Under the pieces are notes generated by a model. It ran no database searches, had not been told where the DNA came from, and was given only the letters and a program-made list of their open reading frames with translations. A stretch of DNA of 64,000 nucleotides from Streptomyces virginiae (GTDB lineage Bacteria > Actinomycetota > Actinomycetes > Streptomycetales > Streptomycetaceae): positions 52,780 through 116,779 of the forward strand of contig NZ_JOAK01000022.1 of the NCBI RefSeq assembly GCF_000720455.1, in the 5' to 3' direction. The position numbers were made by a program, and so were the translations under genes. This document shows positions 43,521 through 52,721 of this stretch, one piece after another; within the stretch, counting starts at the first letter, position 1, and each line of letters begins with the position of its first letter.

Positions 43521-44150
43521 TCAGCGGGGCAGGATGCGCAGTACTGCCTCGCGTTCGCCGCTGAGCCGCAGGCCTTGCTGTACTGCGGCGCTCAGATCGA
43601 GGTCGCCGAGCAGGGTCGCAGCCAGCAGGTGCGGCGGTCCGGTCAGTGACGCGGTGGGGTGGTCGACCCGGCCGACGTGTGTGTGCACGGAGCCGTCCTT
43701 GACTTCGATGACCAGGTCCTCGTTGCCGTCGGCGTGCAGTTGCAGGGCGATTGCCGGCTGGTCGGGGCGGTGGTCGGTCAGTGCCCGGGCGGGCATGTCC
43801 AGCCAGTGGGTGCGGAAGGTGTTGTTGCCGTCCGGCTCACGCAACAGCGGAATTCCCCATCGGCTCAGCTCCCGCAGCACCGGCTCCAGCTCGCGGCCGC
43901 GCTCGGTGAGGGAGAACAGGGTGGTGGCCACCGGCGGCGGGGCGGCCTCGCGGTGGATCAGGCCGGCTTCCTCGAGTTCGCGGAGCCGGTCGACCAGCAG
44001 GTTGCTGGCGATCCCGGGCAGTCCGTTGCGCAGGTCGGTGTGCCGGCAAGGACCCAGGGCGAGCAGTTCACGGACGATCAGCAGGGTCCATCGGTCGCCG
44101 ACGGTGTCCAGTGTTTTCGCGATGCCGCAGTACTGCCCGTAGGTGCGCAT
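43521..44150 (-). CDS. HxlR-family regulator with C-terminal SCP2-like domain
   Basis: 209 residues. Winged helix: YGQYCGIAKTLDTVGDRWTL, LIVRELLALGPCRHTDLRNG, LPGIASNLLVDRLRELEEAG, TTLFSLTERGRELEPVLREL. The C-terminal half (DQPAIALQLHADGNEDLVIE, VKDGSVHTHVGRVDHPTASL) resembles a sterol-carrier-type lipid pocket seen in larger HxlR proteins. The CGIAKTLD Cys near the N-terminus may sense redox. Divergent from the metallo-hydrolase operon, which it probably represses. Confidence 0.9.
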   Translation of the reverse strand: MRTYGQYCGIAKTLDTVGDRWTLLIVRELLALGPCRHTDLRNGLPGIASNLLVDRLRELEEAGLIHREAAPPPVATTLFSLTERGRELEPVLRELSRWGIPLLREPDGNNTFRTHWLDMPARALTDHRPDQPAIALQLHADGNEDLVIEVKDGSVHTHVGRVDHPTASLTGPPHLLAATLLGDLDLSAAVQQGLRLSGEREAVLRILPR

Positions 44151-44190
44151 GCCACCACCCTACATCGTGGTGTTGAGATTCAAAACTCTC

Positions 44191-44223
44191 TTGTTGACTT
44201 TCTCAACAACGTCGGTCTAGCGT
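44191..44223 (+). promoter_or_regulatory. Promoter and palindromic operator of the 44232-46939 operon
   Basis: TTGTTGA-CTTTC-TCAACAA (44191-44209) is a perfect 7-bp inverted repeat that contains the -35 TTGACT (44194-44199). TAGCGT at 44218-44223 is a suitable -10 at 18 bp. The ATG at 44232 is only 8 nt further and has no ribosome site, which suggests a leaderless transcript. A dimeric HxlR at the palindrome would block the -35. Confidence 0.65.
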
Positions 44224-44231
44224 CGCTGCCC

Positions 44232-44984
44232 ATGACCCCCACACTTTCCGTGCGTCGGCTGGCCTGGGCCGGCGTCGAGATCCGTCTCGGCGACACCCGC
44301 CTGCTGATCGACCCGCTCGAGAACGTCGCTGCGCTGGCGCCGGTGATGGGGCCGCCGCACCGGCCGGTCGACCCGGTCGATACCCCGCCCGGCACCCACG
44401 CCCTCATCACCCACCTGCACCCCGACCACTACGACCACGACCTGATCGCCCGGATCGCGGCCACCGGCACGATCGGCTGCCACACCCCGAGCGCGGCGGC
44501 GCTGCACGAGGCGGGCATCACCCCCGTCGCCCAGGACCTGGGCCAGTCACGCCGCATCGGAAAGCTGACCGTCACCCCGGTGACCTCGCTGGACTGGCGC
44601 GGCAACGACTGTGACCAGGTCGCCTGGGTCGTCGAAGGCGCCGGCCGGCGGATCATCCACTGCGGCGACACCCAGTGGCACGGCAGCTGGTGGCAGATCG
44701 CCCGCGACCACGGCCCGTTCGACGTCGCGTTCGTCCCGGTCAACGGCGTCATCGCCCACTTCGAGGGCTACGCGGCCAACGTCCCGGCGACCATGACCCC
44801 CGAGCAGGGCGTCGAGGCCGCCGTCGCACTAGGCGCCGGCACCGTCTGCGCCATGCACTACGGCCTGTTCCACAACCCGCCGTTCTACACCGAACAACCC
44901 GACATCGAGCAGCGCTTCCAGCACGCCGCCGACGAGCGCGGCATCACCGCGGCCATCGTCGCCGACGGCCAGCCCGTCCTGTGA
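44232..44984 (+). CDS. MBL-fold metal-dependent hydrolase (UlaG-like)
   Basis: 250 residues: RRLAWAGVEIRLGDTRLLID, then the metal motif THLHPDHYDHD (HxHxDH), CGDTQWHGSWW, VNGVIAHFEGYAANVPATMT and CAMHYGLFHNPPFY. The WAGVEIRLGDTRLLIDP start is that of UlaG/RomA-type hydrolases. First gene of a three-gene operon with a NAD(P)-binding protein and an efflux pump. Substrate unknown. Confidence 0.9.
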   Translation: MTPTLSVRRLAWAGVEIRLGDTRLLIDPLENVAALAPVMGPPHRPVDPVDTPPGTHALITHLHPDHYDHDLIARIAATGTIGCHTPSAAALHEAGITPVAQDLGQSRRIGKLTVTPVTSLDWRGNDCDQVAWVVEGAGRRIIHCGDTQWHGSWWQIARDHGPFDVAFVPVNGVIAHFEGYAANVPATMTPEQGVEAAVALGAGTVCAMHYGLFHNPPFYTEQPDIEQRFQHAADERGITAAIVADGQPVL

Positions 44985-45007
44985 CCATCAGAAACAAGGA
45001 GCAACAC

Positions 45008-45652
45008 ATGAAGATCGTCCTGTTCGGTGCCAGCGGCAACATCGGCCGGCCCACCACCGAGGAACTACTGCGTCGCGGCCACACCGTCACCGCGGTCACC
45101 CGAGCCGGCCACGTCGACGGCCTCGAGCACAAGGCCCTGACCGTGACCACCGGTGACGTCACCGACCCCGCCGCGGTCGCCGGCCTCGCCGCCTCCCACG
45201 ACGCCGTACTGTCGGCCGTCGGCCCCCGGATCGGCCAGGAGAACGACCGCGCCACGATCGTCGGTGCCGCCCGTGCGCTGATCGACGGACTCCGCCGAGC
45301 CGGCGTCACCCGCCTGGTCACCATCGGCGGCGCCGGGAGCCTACGCACGCCGACCGGCGCCCGCGTCATGGACGACCCGGACTTCCCCGCGCTGTGGAAA
45401 GCCAACGCCGAGGCCCAGTCCGAAGCGCTCGACCTCTACCGCGGCGTGCACGACCTCGACTGGACGTACGTGTCTCCCGCCGCGGTCATCGGAGCGGGCG
45501 AGCGGACCGGGGCCTACCGCAGCGCCGGGGACACCCTGCTCACCGACAACGACGGCAACAGCCGCATCTCGTACGCCGACTACGCGATCGCCCTGGCCGA
45601 CACGATCGAGAGCGGCACCGCGATCCGCCGCCGCATCACCGTGGCGTACTGA
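45008..45652 (+). CDS. NAD(P)-binding Rossmann protein (NmrA/atypical SDR)
   Basis: 214 residues behind an AAGGAGC site. MKIVLFGASGNIGRPTTEEL (GxxGxxG), VTTGDVTDPAAVAGLAASHD, VLSAVGPRIGQ, ARALIDGLRRAGVTRLVTIG, GGAGSL, LDWTYVSPAAVIGAGERTGA, NSRISYADYAIALADTIESG. Atypical short-chain dehydrogenase without the YxxxK pair, like YwnB or flavin-reductase-like sensors. Follows the MBL gene by 23 nt. Confidence 0.9.
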   Translation: MKIVLFGASGNIGRPTTEELLRRGHTVTAVTRAGHVDGLEHKALTVTTGDVTDPAAVAGLAASHDAVLSAVGPRIGQENDRATIVGAARALIDGLRRAGVTRLVTIGGAGSLRTPTGARVMDDPDFPALWKANAEAQSEALDLYRGVHDLDWTYVSPAAVIGAGERTGAYRSAGDTLLTDNDGNSRISYADYAIALADTIESGTAIRRRITVAY

Positions 45653-45655
45653 GCC

Positions 45656-46939
45656 ATGAGCAACGACGCCGCCGGCCGGCACACCCGATTCATCGTCCTG
45701 CTCGCAGCGCTCGTGGCCCTGGGACCACTGTCCATCGACGGCTACCTGCCCGGACTGCCGGACCTCGCCGGCGACCTGCGCGCCAGCGCCGCGGCCACCC
45801 AGCTCACCATCACCGCCTGCCTGGCCGGGCTGGCCATCGGGCAGCTGATCGCCGGGCCGCTGAGCGACACCTACGGCCGGCGGCGTCCGTTGCTGGCGGG
45901 CCTCGCCCTCTACACGATCGCCAGCGCGCTCTGCGCGGTGGCGCCCGACATCCGGACCTTCGTCGGCCTACGCCTGGTCCAGGGCATCGGCGGGGCGTTC
46001 GGCATCGTCATCGCCAACGCCATGGTCCGCGACCGCACCTCCGGAACCCGCACCGCACGTCTCTTCTCCGCACTGACCTTGATCACCGGCCTGGCGCCGG
46101 TGTTCGCGCCGGTCCTCGGCGGCCAGCTACTGCGCGTCACGGCCTGGCCGGGGATCTTCGTGAGCCTGGCCGTACTCGGCGCCGTGATGCTGGCGGCCTC
46201 CGCCGCAGGACTGCCAGAGACCCGGTCCTCCGCGTCACGCCAGCCGCTGCTGGCTGTCGTCGGGCAGCTGCTCAGCGACCGGGTCTTCACCGGGTACGTC
46301 CTGGCCAACGGCCTGGTCTTCGCGGCGATGTTCGCCTACATCTCCGGCTCGCCGTTCGTCCTGCAGGAAATCCACGGCCTGTCACCGCAGCAGTACAGCG
46401 CCGTGTTCGCCGTCAACGCCGCCGGACTCATTGCGGCCGCCCAGATCAGCGGCCGGCTGGTGGCCCGGGCCGGCGCCCGCGTGCTGCTGCTCGCCGGTCT
46501 GCTGGGCGCGACAGCCGGTGGCACCACGGTCCTGGGCACGGTGCTGACACAGGCACCCCTGCCCGCGCTCCTGATCGGCCTGTTCGTCCTGGTCTCCAGC
46601 GTGGGCCTCGTCATGCCGAACGCCGCGGCCCAGGCCCTGGCCGACCACGGCGGACACGCCGGGTCGGCAGCCGCTCTGCTCGGCTTCAGCCAGTTCATGA
46701 TCGGCGGGGCACTTGCTCCACTGGCCGGCGCGGGTGGCGCCACCGACGCCTTGCCGATGGGAATCATCGTCGCCGTGCTGCCGGCGCTCGCTCTGCTCAC
46801 ACTCGGCGTCCTCACCCGGTCGATGCCCGGAGAGCGCACTCGCAGGCCGGCTCGCCAAGGACTTGCCGGGCACCGGCGACCGCGCACGGCCTCCCACGGC
46901 ACCGCGAGCGGGTCCTCACCCAGGAACCAGCCGATGTAG
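45656..46939 (+). CDS. MFS drug efflux transporter (Bcr/CflA type), 3' end altered
   Basis: 427 codons, 12 membrane helices expected. LGPLSIDGYLPGLPDLAGDL and GPLSDTYGRRRPLLAGLALY (motif A, GPLSDxYGRRR) are characteristic of Bcr/CflA drug-proton antiporters. PLPALLIGLFVLVSSVGLVM and GGALAPLAGAGGATDALPMG are late helices. Start lies 3 nt after the previous stop. The last about 35 residues (after LTRSMPGE) are encoded antisense to a Tn3-type fragment, so the native tail was replaced; the transmembrane part appears whole. Confidence 0.9.
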   Translation: MSNDAAGRHTRFIVLLAALVALGPLSIDGYLPGLPDLAGDLRASAAATQLTITACLAGLAIGQLIAGPLSDTYGRRRPLLAGLALYTIASALCAVAPDIRTFVGLRLVQGIGGAFGIVIANAMVRDRTSGTRTARLFSALTLITGLAPVFAPVLGGQLLRVTAWPGIFVSLAVLGAVMLAASAAGLPETRSSASRQPLLAVVGQLLSDRVFTGYVLANGLVFAAMFAYISGSPFVLQEIHGLSPQQYSAVFAVNAAGLIAAAQISGRLVARAGARVLLLAGLLGATAGGTTVLGTVLTQAPLPALLIGLFVLVSSVGLVMPNAAAQALADHGGHAGSAAALLGFSQFMIGGALAPLAGAGGATDALPMGIIVAVLPALALLTLGVLTRSMPGERTRRPARQGLAGHRRPRTASHGTASGSSPRNQPM

Positions 46940-46950
46940 CGGACCGTAAC
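46882..46950 (-). pseudogene. Tn3-family transposase DUF4158 scrap
   Basis: VTVRYIGWFLGEDPLAVPWE then AVR matches TVRYVGRFLVDDPLDVPWSV of the 42860 fragment in family position but not in exact sequence, so it derives from a related, different element. It is in the opposite orientation and marks the right edge of the efflux cassette. Confidence 0.7.
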
Positions 46951-47276
46951 AGACGCATCCACGACGACCCTGGATACGACGGTTCGCCCCGTCCCAACGT
47001 CCGGGGCGTCTGCGCCGGAGGCCTCCGTGCTCTGTTTGCTTTCTCGCAGCCGAACCTTGCCCACGAGCCCGCGGTCGCCGCGTCCTGGGACCTGTGGCAC
47101 AACTTGTCCGCCCTCCGCTCTCCTGCCGTACCCCTCGCGGTCTTCGTCGATCACTGGTGAAACGACCCGGGGTTCGTAGGCCCTGACGGTCCCCAGGAGC
47201 ACCCGGTGATCGGTTACGACGGAACCCGTGCCGAGTACATCCTGGGCTCACTCGATCACATCCACCGGACACGGAC
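46951..47276. other. No supported gene
   Basis: Junction-like region between the Tn3 scrap and the next remnant. GTGGCACAACTT near 47093 recalls the MITE end sequence. Confidence 0.35.
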
Positions 47277-47470
47277 GTGCTCACGTTGGACGGTTGGTGG
47301 TTTGAGGGCGGCAGCAACGCCGTGCACGCCTCCTGTGATCCGGGTTCCTGCCCTCACGACCCTCCGAAGCCCACCGTATGGCGTGGCAGCGAGGCGTACT
47401 TCGCGGACCTTCCCGGCGACACCATCCTTGTCCGGCTCCGCTGCCACGCCGGATACCCACTCCCGGCGCA
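47277..47470 (+). pseudogene. DUF7710-like small protein, truncated
   Basis: LDGWWFEGGSNAVHASCDPG, SCPHDPPKPTVWRGSEAYFA, DLPGDTILVRLRCHA resembles DUF7710 proteins (DGWW near the start, DxxILVRxxCH at the end). After LRCHA the DNA runs into a half-copy of the MITE-like end (GGGTTCTGGC on the minus strand, near 47492-47501). No clear start. Confidence 0.45.
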
Positions 47471-47920
47471 CGCTCCACGGAATGTGAGCCAGAACCCGAA
47501 ACTCGTGAACACAACCCAGCGCCCGGTTGGCCGCCCGGATGACACCCCTGTCGCTGGCCCATGGCCTGGGCAGCTGCCGCCATCGGCATCAGGAAAGATC
47601 TCGTGCATAGCGGGACGCCTTCTTCCCAGGCGGGAAGACAGCGATAGGTGCGGTGCCTGCACCCCCCGGCCGACAGCCAGGCCCGGCAAGACGCGGCGAT
47701 GCACCGAGACGGTCACTGTGCCGTGTGAAACCTCAGGCCGCTCCACGCTGTGCACGACGGCGCTACCTCCCGCCGATGCCCGCGGATAGATTCCACGAGT
47801 CCTCTCTGCAGGAGGGGTAATTCGTGCCGTCGGCCGGGCCGTTAGATGGACAGTTCATTCGCAGTTCTGGCCGCACCGATCCGTTCGGATCATTCACGCT
47901 TTTCTCACGAGGGGGGACTC
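47471..47920. other. No supported gene; MITE-like half end
   Basis: Contains CACGGAATGTGAGCCAGAA then CCC at about 47480-47501, similar to the inverted ends of the element at 38134. The rest is not coding-like. Confidence 0.4.
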
Positions 47921-49472
47921 GTGCGCAGAAGAAGTGCACTTCCTATGTGTGCCATGGCGTCTTTGTCTCTGCTGCTACCGCAGCAGATGGCCGGGCGACA
48001 CATGCGGCAGCATCGCCCGCGGCGGGGTCCGCAGTCGTCGATCCGCCCCTGGCGGACGGCCAAGTCCAGCAGGTCGGTCCCGGCGTGTACTCGACGGCGG
48101 ACAAGTTGTTCGAGATCTACGAAACCGATGTGGCAGTGGGCCGGATGAGCCGCAGTCACACCGTCACCGTTCAGCGGGACGGCGTGTCCAAGCCGGAGTC
48201 CGCACCGGTGGCCCGTGCGGACATGGGGATCTTGGGCCCGGGCTGGGAAGCCGAGTTCGTGGGTGGCCAGCTCAACCGCAAGCTGGAGCAGAGCGGCAAC
48301 ACGGCCGTCGTCACCGACCTCACCATGAACGCCGCGGTCACCTACGCTCTGAAGAGCAGTCTCGACTTCCCGGATGGGGGGCGGGGTCAGGAAGTACGCG
48401 ACCCCCGAGGGCGACACCCTCACCGAGACCACCCGGTTCAACGAGGCGACGGGCACGATGGTGTCCACCGCCGTCGAGAGCGCCAACGCGGCCACCTCGG
48501 TACCGGACGCGGACCTGTCCGCTGACGCCGATGCCACCGCGCCCAGCAATTTCGCTCAGCTGGCACCGACCTACACCTGGAAGCAGGTGGGTACGGGAGC
48601 CAACAGCTGGCGCGTCACCGGGGTCGGTACTGCCGCCAACAGCGCCCTGTCCACGGTCACGTACGACACCGCGGGCCGGGTCGCCCCCGTCAAGGACGCC
48701 GAGATCGGGGAAACCACCTCCCGGCTCCTGACGGTCAAGTACTCGACCGCCACCACGGCCACCGGCACGACCCCCGGGGAGTTCACGGGCCGAGTCCGGG
48801 AGATCACCCTCACCGAGGGCGCCGCGGTGCAGACCCTCGCCCGGTACCCCTACGACGCCACCGGTCGGCTCCGTTCGGTGGCCAACCCGGCCGAGGGAAT
48901 CGACGCGGCTTCCTCGTATTCCTACGACACCACCGGGCGGGTCTCCGCGGTGGCTACGCCGGCCAACGGCAACTGGGAGCTGACGTTCCCGGTCGGCTCG
49001 GCCTCGCCGAACGTCGAGCCCGTCGGTCCCGCGCGTCCGGCTGCGGACGCACCGGCCACGCGGCGGCGGGATCACCGACCCCGCCGCCGCCAACCCGCTG
49101 TCGACGGACTTCAGCAACGGAGAGATCACCGACCCGCAGGCCTACCCGCGCCACTGCTCCGCCGCGACGGACTGGCTGTGGTACCTCAAGAGGAACTGTG
49201 CAGCCGGCTTCAACTTCCGCACCGCGTGCGACATGCACGACTACGGCTACGGCCTCATCGGCAACACGTACAAGGGCTACTCGTACTACCTCGACCGGAG
49301 CAAGAAGTCGAACGTCGAGAACGCTTTCCACACCACGATGAGGACCTACAGCTGCAAGGTGTACTTCATCCTGAGGCGGCCAGGCTGCAACAACTGGGCG
49401 TACGCCTACTACAAGGCCGTGAGCAACCAGAGGTGGGGCGGCAACCCGAAGAACGGCGCTGACGCCACGTAA
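47921..49472 (+). pseudogene. Secreted RHS-type protein with phospholipase A2 tip, frameshifted
   Basis: GTG at 47921 behind GAGGGGGG. Signal VRRRSALPMCAMASLSLLLP; a shift after it gives AADGRATHAAASPAAGSAVV and SRSHTVTVQRDGVSKPESAP. A second shift in a G run near 48375 leads to KYATPEGDTLTETTRFNEAT, YPYDATGRLRSVANPAEGID and YSYDTTGRVSAVATPANGNW (RHS/YD repeats). A third near 49060 leads to the tip: AYPRHCSAATDWLWYLKRNC, FRTACDMHDYGYGLIGNTYK. The CDMHDYGYGLI element with the His-Asp pair is the active site of prokaryotic phospholipase A2. The C-terminal 80 codons are open. Probably a membrane-damaging toxin before decay. Confidence 0.8.
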
Positions 49473-49889
49473 GGGCGCCGGCTCTTCATAACAGCGTGCC
49501 GCACATCAGCCGGACCGGGTGCGGCCGGGCATGACGGGGCCGGGGCGGAACCTCTCCGCCCCGGCCCACCCCTCCGACCAGCCCGTGCACCATCTCGGCT
49601 ACCTCGCTTCGCCAACTCGGCATCGCTGCGATCCGAATCGGGTCCCGCTAGACGAGTCAGGACGTGCCCCGGCCTCCGCGGCAGTTCCCTTGCACACGAC
49701 GGCCGGATGAACTGCCACAGCCGTGATGACGACGAGGTCCCTCGGCGCTTCGGATCGATCCGTGCAGTCGCGCCGCTCATTCCCGCGGCAGCTGCAGAGC
49801 CACCCTCGGCGGCCATGACCCGATGCCGCCGACCACATTCTTCCTTCCTGGTGCGAGCCCGCACCCGCTATATGTTCATGGAGCAGCAA
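49473..49889. other. Intergenic region with terminator
   Basis: No gene seen. Holds the hairpin at 49537-49567 and the promoter region of the protease gene. Confidence 0.45.
49537..49567. terminator. 13-bp perfect hairpin
   Basis: GGGCCGGGGCGGA, loop ACCTC, TCCGCCCCGGCCC, 65 nt after the stop of the RHS/PLA2 gene. Confidence 0.8.
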
Positions 49890-51995
49890 GTGAAAATTCG
49901 CATGGGCGGATTGGTCGCCGCCGCAGCAGCGGCCATGGTGATCACCGCGATACCGGTGGGCATCAACCCCCTGTCCGGAACCGCCACCGCCTCCGCCGAG
50001 GAGGGCGGACCGGTCGACCCTCCGCTGTTCGACGACACCCAGGACGGGGGTACGGTCCGCGTCAACGTCGTCACCGCCCAGCGGGCCGACCTGGCTTCCG
50101 CCGCCGGTGCGGGCGAGACCCTCGTCTCGTACGACACCCTGCCGATGGTCACCCTCCGCGTGGACAGGGCGGGCCTTCAGGAGCTGAACACCAGGCCGGG
50201 CGTCATCAGCGTCACCGAGGACGTCCCGGTCCCGCCCACACTGAACGAATCCACCGTCAAGATCGGCGCCGACCAGGCCGTCGCCGCAGGCAAGACTGGC
50301 GCCGGCACCACTGTCGCGATCCTCGACACCGGCGTTGCCGTCAACCACCCGTTCCTCTCGGGCCGCGTGAGGACCGAAGCGTGCTTCTCCGTCAATGACG
50401 CGGAGTCGGGCGTCTCGAGTCTGTGCCCCAACGGCTCCGACCAGCAGGACGGCGCCGGCAGCGCCGACGCCGACAGCGGCCCGTGCGTCACCACGGGCAT
50501 CGACTGCTCTCACGGAACCCACGTCGCCGGTATCGCCGCCGGCAACGGAGCCGGCATGAGCGGGGCACCGCGGCACGGTGTCGCGCCCGGTGCGGACATC
50601 ATCGCCGTCCAGGTGTTCTCCAAGTTCGACTCCGACGACTTCTGCGGAGCGGGGATGAGCCCCTGCGTGCTCAGCTACACCAGCTCCCAGATCAAGGGTC
50701 TGGAGAAGGTCCTCGCGCTGAAGAAGGCAGGGACCAACGTCGTCGCGGCCAACCTGAGCCTGGGCGGCGGGCACTACACAACCCCCTGCGACCAGGACTT
50801 GCGTACGGTCGTCGTGGACACCCTGCGTGCCGCCGGCGTTGCCACGGTCGTGGCCGCCGGCAACAGCGGTCACACCGATGCCGTCAACGCTCCCGGCTGC
50901 GTTCCCTCCGCGATCACGGTCGGCTCGACCACCGACGACGATCAGCTCTCCGCCTTCTCCAACCGCGGACCGCTGCTGGACCTCCTAGCCCCCGGCACGA
51001 GCATCATCTCCTCGCTTCCCGGCGGCGGCTACGGTTCGAGGAACGGCACCTCCATGGCCGCCCCCCACGTCGCCGGGGCCCTCGCAGTGCTGAAGCAGAC
51101 CTACCCCGCGAAGAGCATCGACCAGCTCGAAACGATGCTCGAGAACGACGGCAAGGCCATCGCGTACGAAGGCGCCACCACTCCGCGGATCCAGCTCGGC
51201 CAGAGCGTGACGCCCGCCGCTCCCGGCGACATGACCGGCGACAAGAAGCCCGACCTCGTCGCGATCGACGACACCGGCAAGCTGCGCCTCTACCCCGGCA
51301 CGGGTACCGGCGCCCTCGGTACGCACAGCATCATCGGCACCGGCGGCTGGTCGGGATCTTCCGTGACGCACCGCGGCGACTGGACCGGCGACGCCAAGGA
51401 GGACATCGTCGCCCGCGTCGGCGGGGAACTGCGGGTCTACCCCAACCGGGGCGACGGCACGATCGGCGCGCCGATCAAGATCGGTAGCGGCCTTCCCACC
51501 ACCGCCCAGGTCGTCGGCGCCGGCGATGTCACGAAGGACGGCCACCCCGACCTCCTCGTCCAGCACTCCAACAAGCTGTACCTCTACGCTGGTGCCGCGG
51601 GCCCCGCGCCGTCCGTCGCCGCCCCCGTCGTCATCGGCACGTCCGGGTGGGACGTCATGGACCTGACCGCCCCCGGTGACGCCGACAACGACGGCCGCAT
51701 CGACCTGCTCGCCCGCGACACCCGGGACGGCATCCTCTACCACTACCTCGGCCAGCCCGACGGAAAGACCTTCAGCGACCGCACCGAGTACGGCCGCGGG
51801 TACACCACCGCTTTCCGGCCGCTGATCGCCGGCGCCGCCGACGCCAACCGGGACGGCATCGCCGACATGTGGGCCACCGCCCCCGACGGCACCCTGAAGT
51901 TCTACAAGGGCGACACCTCCATCCACGGCCCGGTCGACGGCCCGAGCATCCAGGTCGGCAGCGGCGGCTGGGGCGCCATCAAGTCCATCAGCTGA
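49890..51995 (+). CDS. Secreted subtilisin-family (S8) serine protease with FG-GAP repeats
   Basis: 701 residues from GTG at 49890 (GGAG 6 nt upstream; ATG at 49878 is an alternative). Signal sequence VKIRMGGLVAAAAAAMVITA. Propeptide to about residue 120 (I9-like). Catalytic Asp146 (VAILDTGV), His208 (DCSHGTHVAGIAAG), Ser388 (NGTSMAAPHVAGAL), oxyanion Asn in VVAAGNSGHTD. After about residue 430 come four or five VCBS/FG-GAP repeats (GDMTGDKKPDLVAIDDTGKL, GDVTKDGHPDLLVQHSNKLY, GDADNDGRIDLLARDTRDGI, ADANRDGIADMWATAPDGTL) forming a propeller. Exported and self-processed. Intact. Confidence 0.93.
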   Translation: MKIRMGGLVAAAAAAMVITAIPVGINPLSGTATASAEEGGPVDPPLFDDTQDGGTVRVNVVTAQRADLASAAGAGETLVSYDTLPMVTLRVDRAGLQELNTRPGVISVTEDVPVPPTLNESTVKIGADQAVAAGKTGAGTTVAILDTGVAVNHPFLSGRVRTEACFSVNDAESGVSSLCPNGSDQQDGAGSADADSGPCVTTGIDCSHGTHVAGIAAGNGAGMSGAPRHGVAPGADIIAVQVFSKFDSDDFCGAGMSPCVLSYTSSQIKGLEKVLALKKAGTNVVAANLSLGGGHYTTPCDQDLRTVVVDTLRAAGVATVVAAGNSGHTDAVNAPGCVPSAITVGSTTDDDQLSAFSNRGPLLDLLAPGTSIISSLPGGGYGSRNGTSMAAPHVAGALAVLKQTYPAKSIDQLETMLENDGKAIAYEGATTPRIQLGQSVTPAAPGDMTGDKKPDLVAIDDTGKLRLYPGTGTGALGTHSIIGTGGWSGSSVTHRGDWTGDAKEDIVARVGGELRVYPNRGDGTIGAPIKIGSGLPTTAQVVGAGDVTKDGHPDLLVQHSNKLYLYAGAAGPAPSVAAPVVIGTSGWDVMDLTAPGDADNDGRIDLLARDTRDGILYHYLGQPDGKTFSDRTEYGRGYTTAFRPLIAGAADANRDGIADMWATAPDGTLKFYKGDTSIHGPVDGPSIQVGSGGWGAIKSIS

Positions 51996-52083
51996 CCCGG
52001 CCCCTCGCGGCTGCACGACGTTCCCAGGCGGCCAGGAGAGCCACCCACGCTTCCGGCCGGGAGCGCGGACAGGATGCATGTCG

Positions 52084-52117
52084 GCGCGGGCCGCCGCCAC
52101 CCGGTGGCGGCCCGCGC
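52084..52117. terminator. 12-bp hairpin after protease gene
   Basis: GCGCGGGCCGCC at 52084-52095 pairs with 52106-52117 around a 10-nt loop. Confidence 0.75.
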
Positions 52118-52153
52118 GCCGGCGGCCGTCGAAGACGACCTGGAGGACTGCAC

Positions 52154-52260
52154 GTGCAGCAGGACCCACCCATCCAGGGTTCGCTGATCCCCTTCACCGA
52201 GGACAGCGACTTCCAGCCCGCCGGCAGCCGGGCCGCCGACCTCACGTCCCTCGGCTATGC
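52154..52260 (+). pseudogene. Remnant of an unrecognised short gene
   Basis: GTG at 52154: VQQDPPIQGSLIPFTEDSDF, QPAGSRAADLTSLGY. The PAGSRAADLTxLG segment also ends the DnaE2 fragment at 29.4 kb, so this may be a related tail joined to other DNA. It runs without a boundary into sequence antisense to the DnaE2 fragment. Function unknown. Confidence 0.35.
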
Positions 52261-52570
52261 CGCACCCCCCATACCCCGGCCCGGGTCTGTTCGATCCGGT
52301 GGTCGGCGGCGGATCGGTTCACGTCGACCTGGAGAACGGGTACGCCGTGCCGGCGGGCGTCGGAGACGAGGTCGTGCGCGCGGCAGAACCCGTACGCGCC
52401 GAACCCTTTGATGATCTCCCACACCTCCTCCAGCACGGCGGGTGCGTAGCCGCGGGCGCCGGCCTCCCGCTCGAACCAGCCCTCCAACAGCGCCAGCCGC
52501 TCGTTGCCAGCGAGCGCGCGGCGGGCAACCTCGGCGAGCGCACGGTCGCAGCCGGTCAGGACGAAAAGCC
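52253..52570 (-). pseudogene. DnaE2 error-prone polymerase, internal fragment
   Basis: DRALAEVARRALAGNERLAL, LEGWFEREAGARGYAPAVLE, EVWEIIKGFGAYGFCRAH, then SDARRHGVPVLQVDVNRSAA. The family normally has about 45 residues between GFCRAH and ADARRHGVPVLPVDVN, so an internal deletion has occurred. It is upstream in gene order of the C-terminal piece at 29382, but 22 kb away. Confidence 0.8.
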
Positions 52571-52721
52571 GCCTCCCGGTCCCGGGTCTCCCCGGCCGCC
52601 TCCCGCTCCTGCTCCATCCCCCCGCGGCCGCGGATCTCGGTACGCCGGTCCCGGCCGCACCCTGCTCTGCACACGACACCCCCGCGCTGCGCCGGCGCGA
52701 GGACGCTATAGCCTCCCGCCT

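Noticed and set aside
45394..47160. 588-codon open frame overlapping the Rossmann and MFS genes
   Set aside because: Arg/His/Pro-rich sequence in the wrong frame of two recognisable genes.
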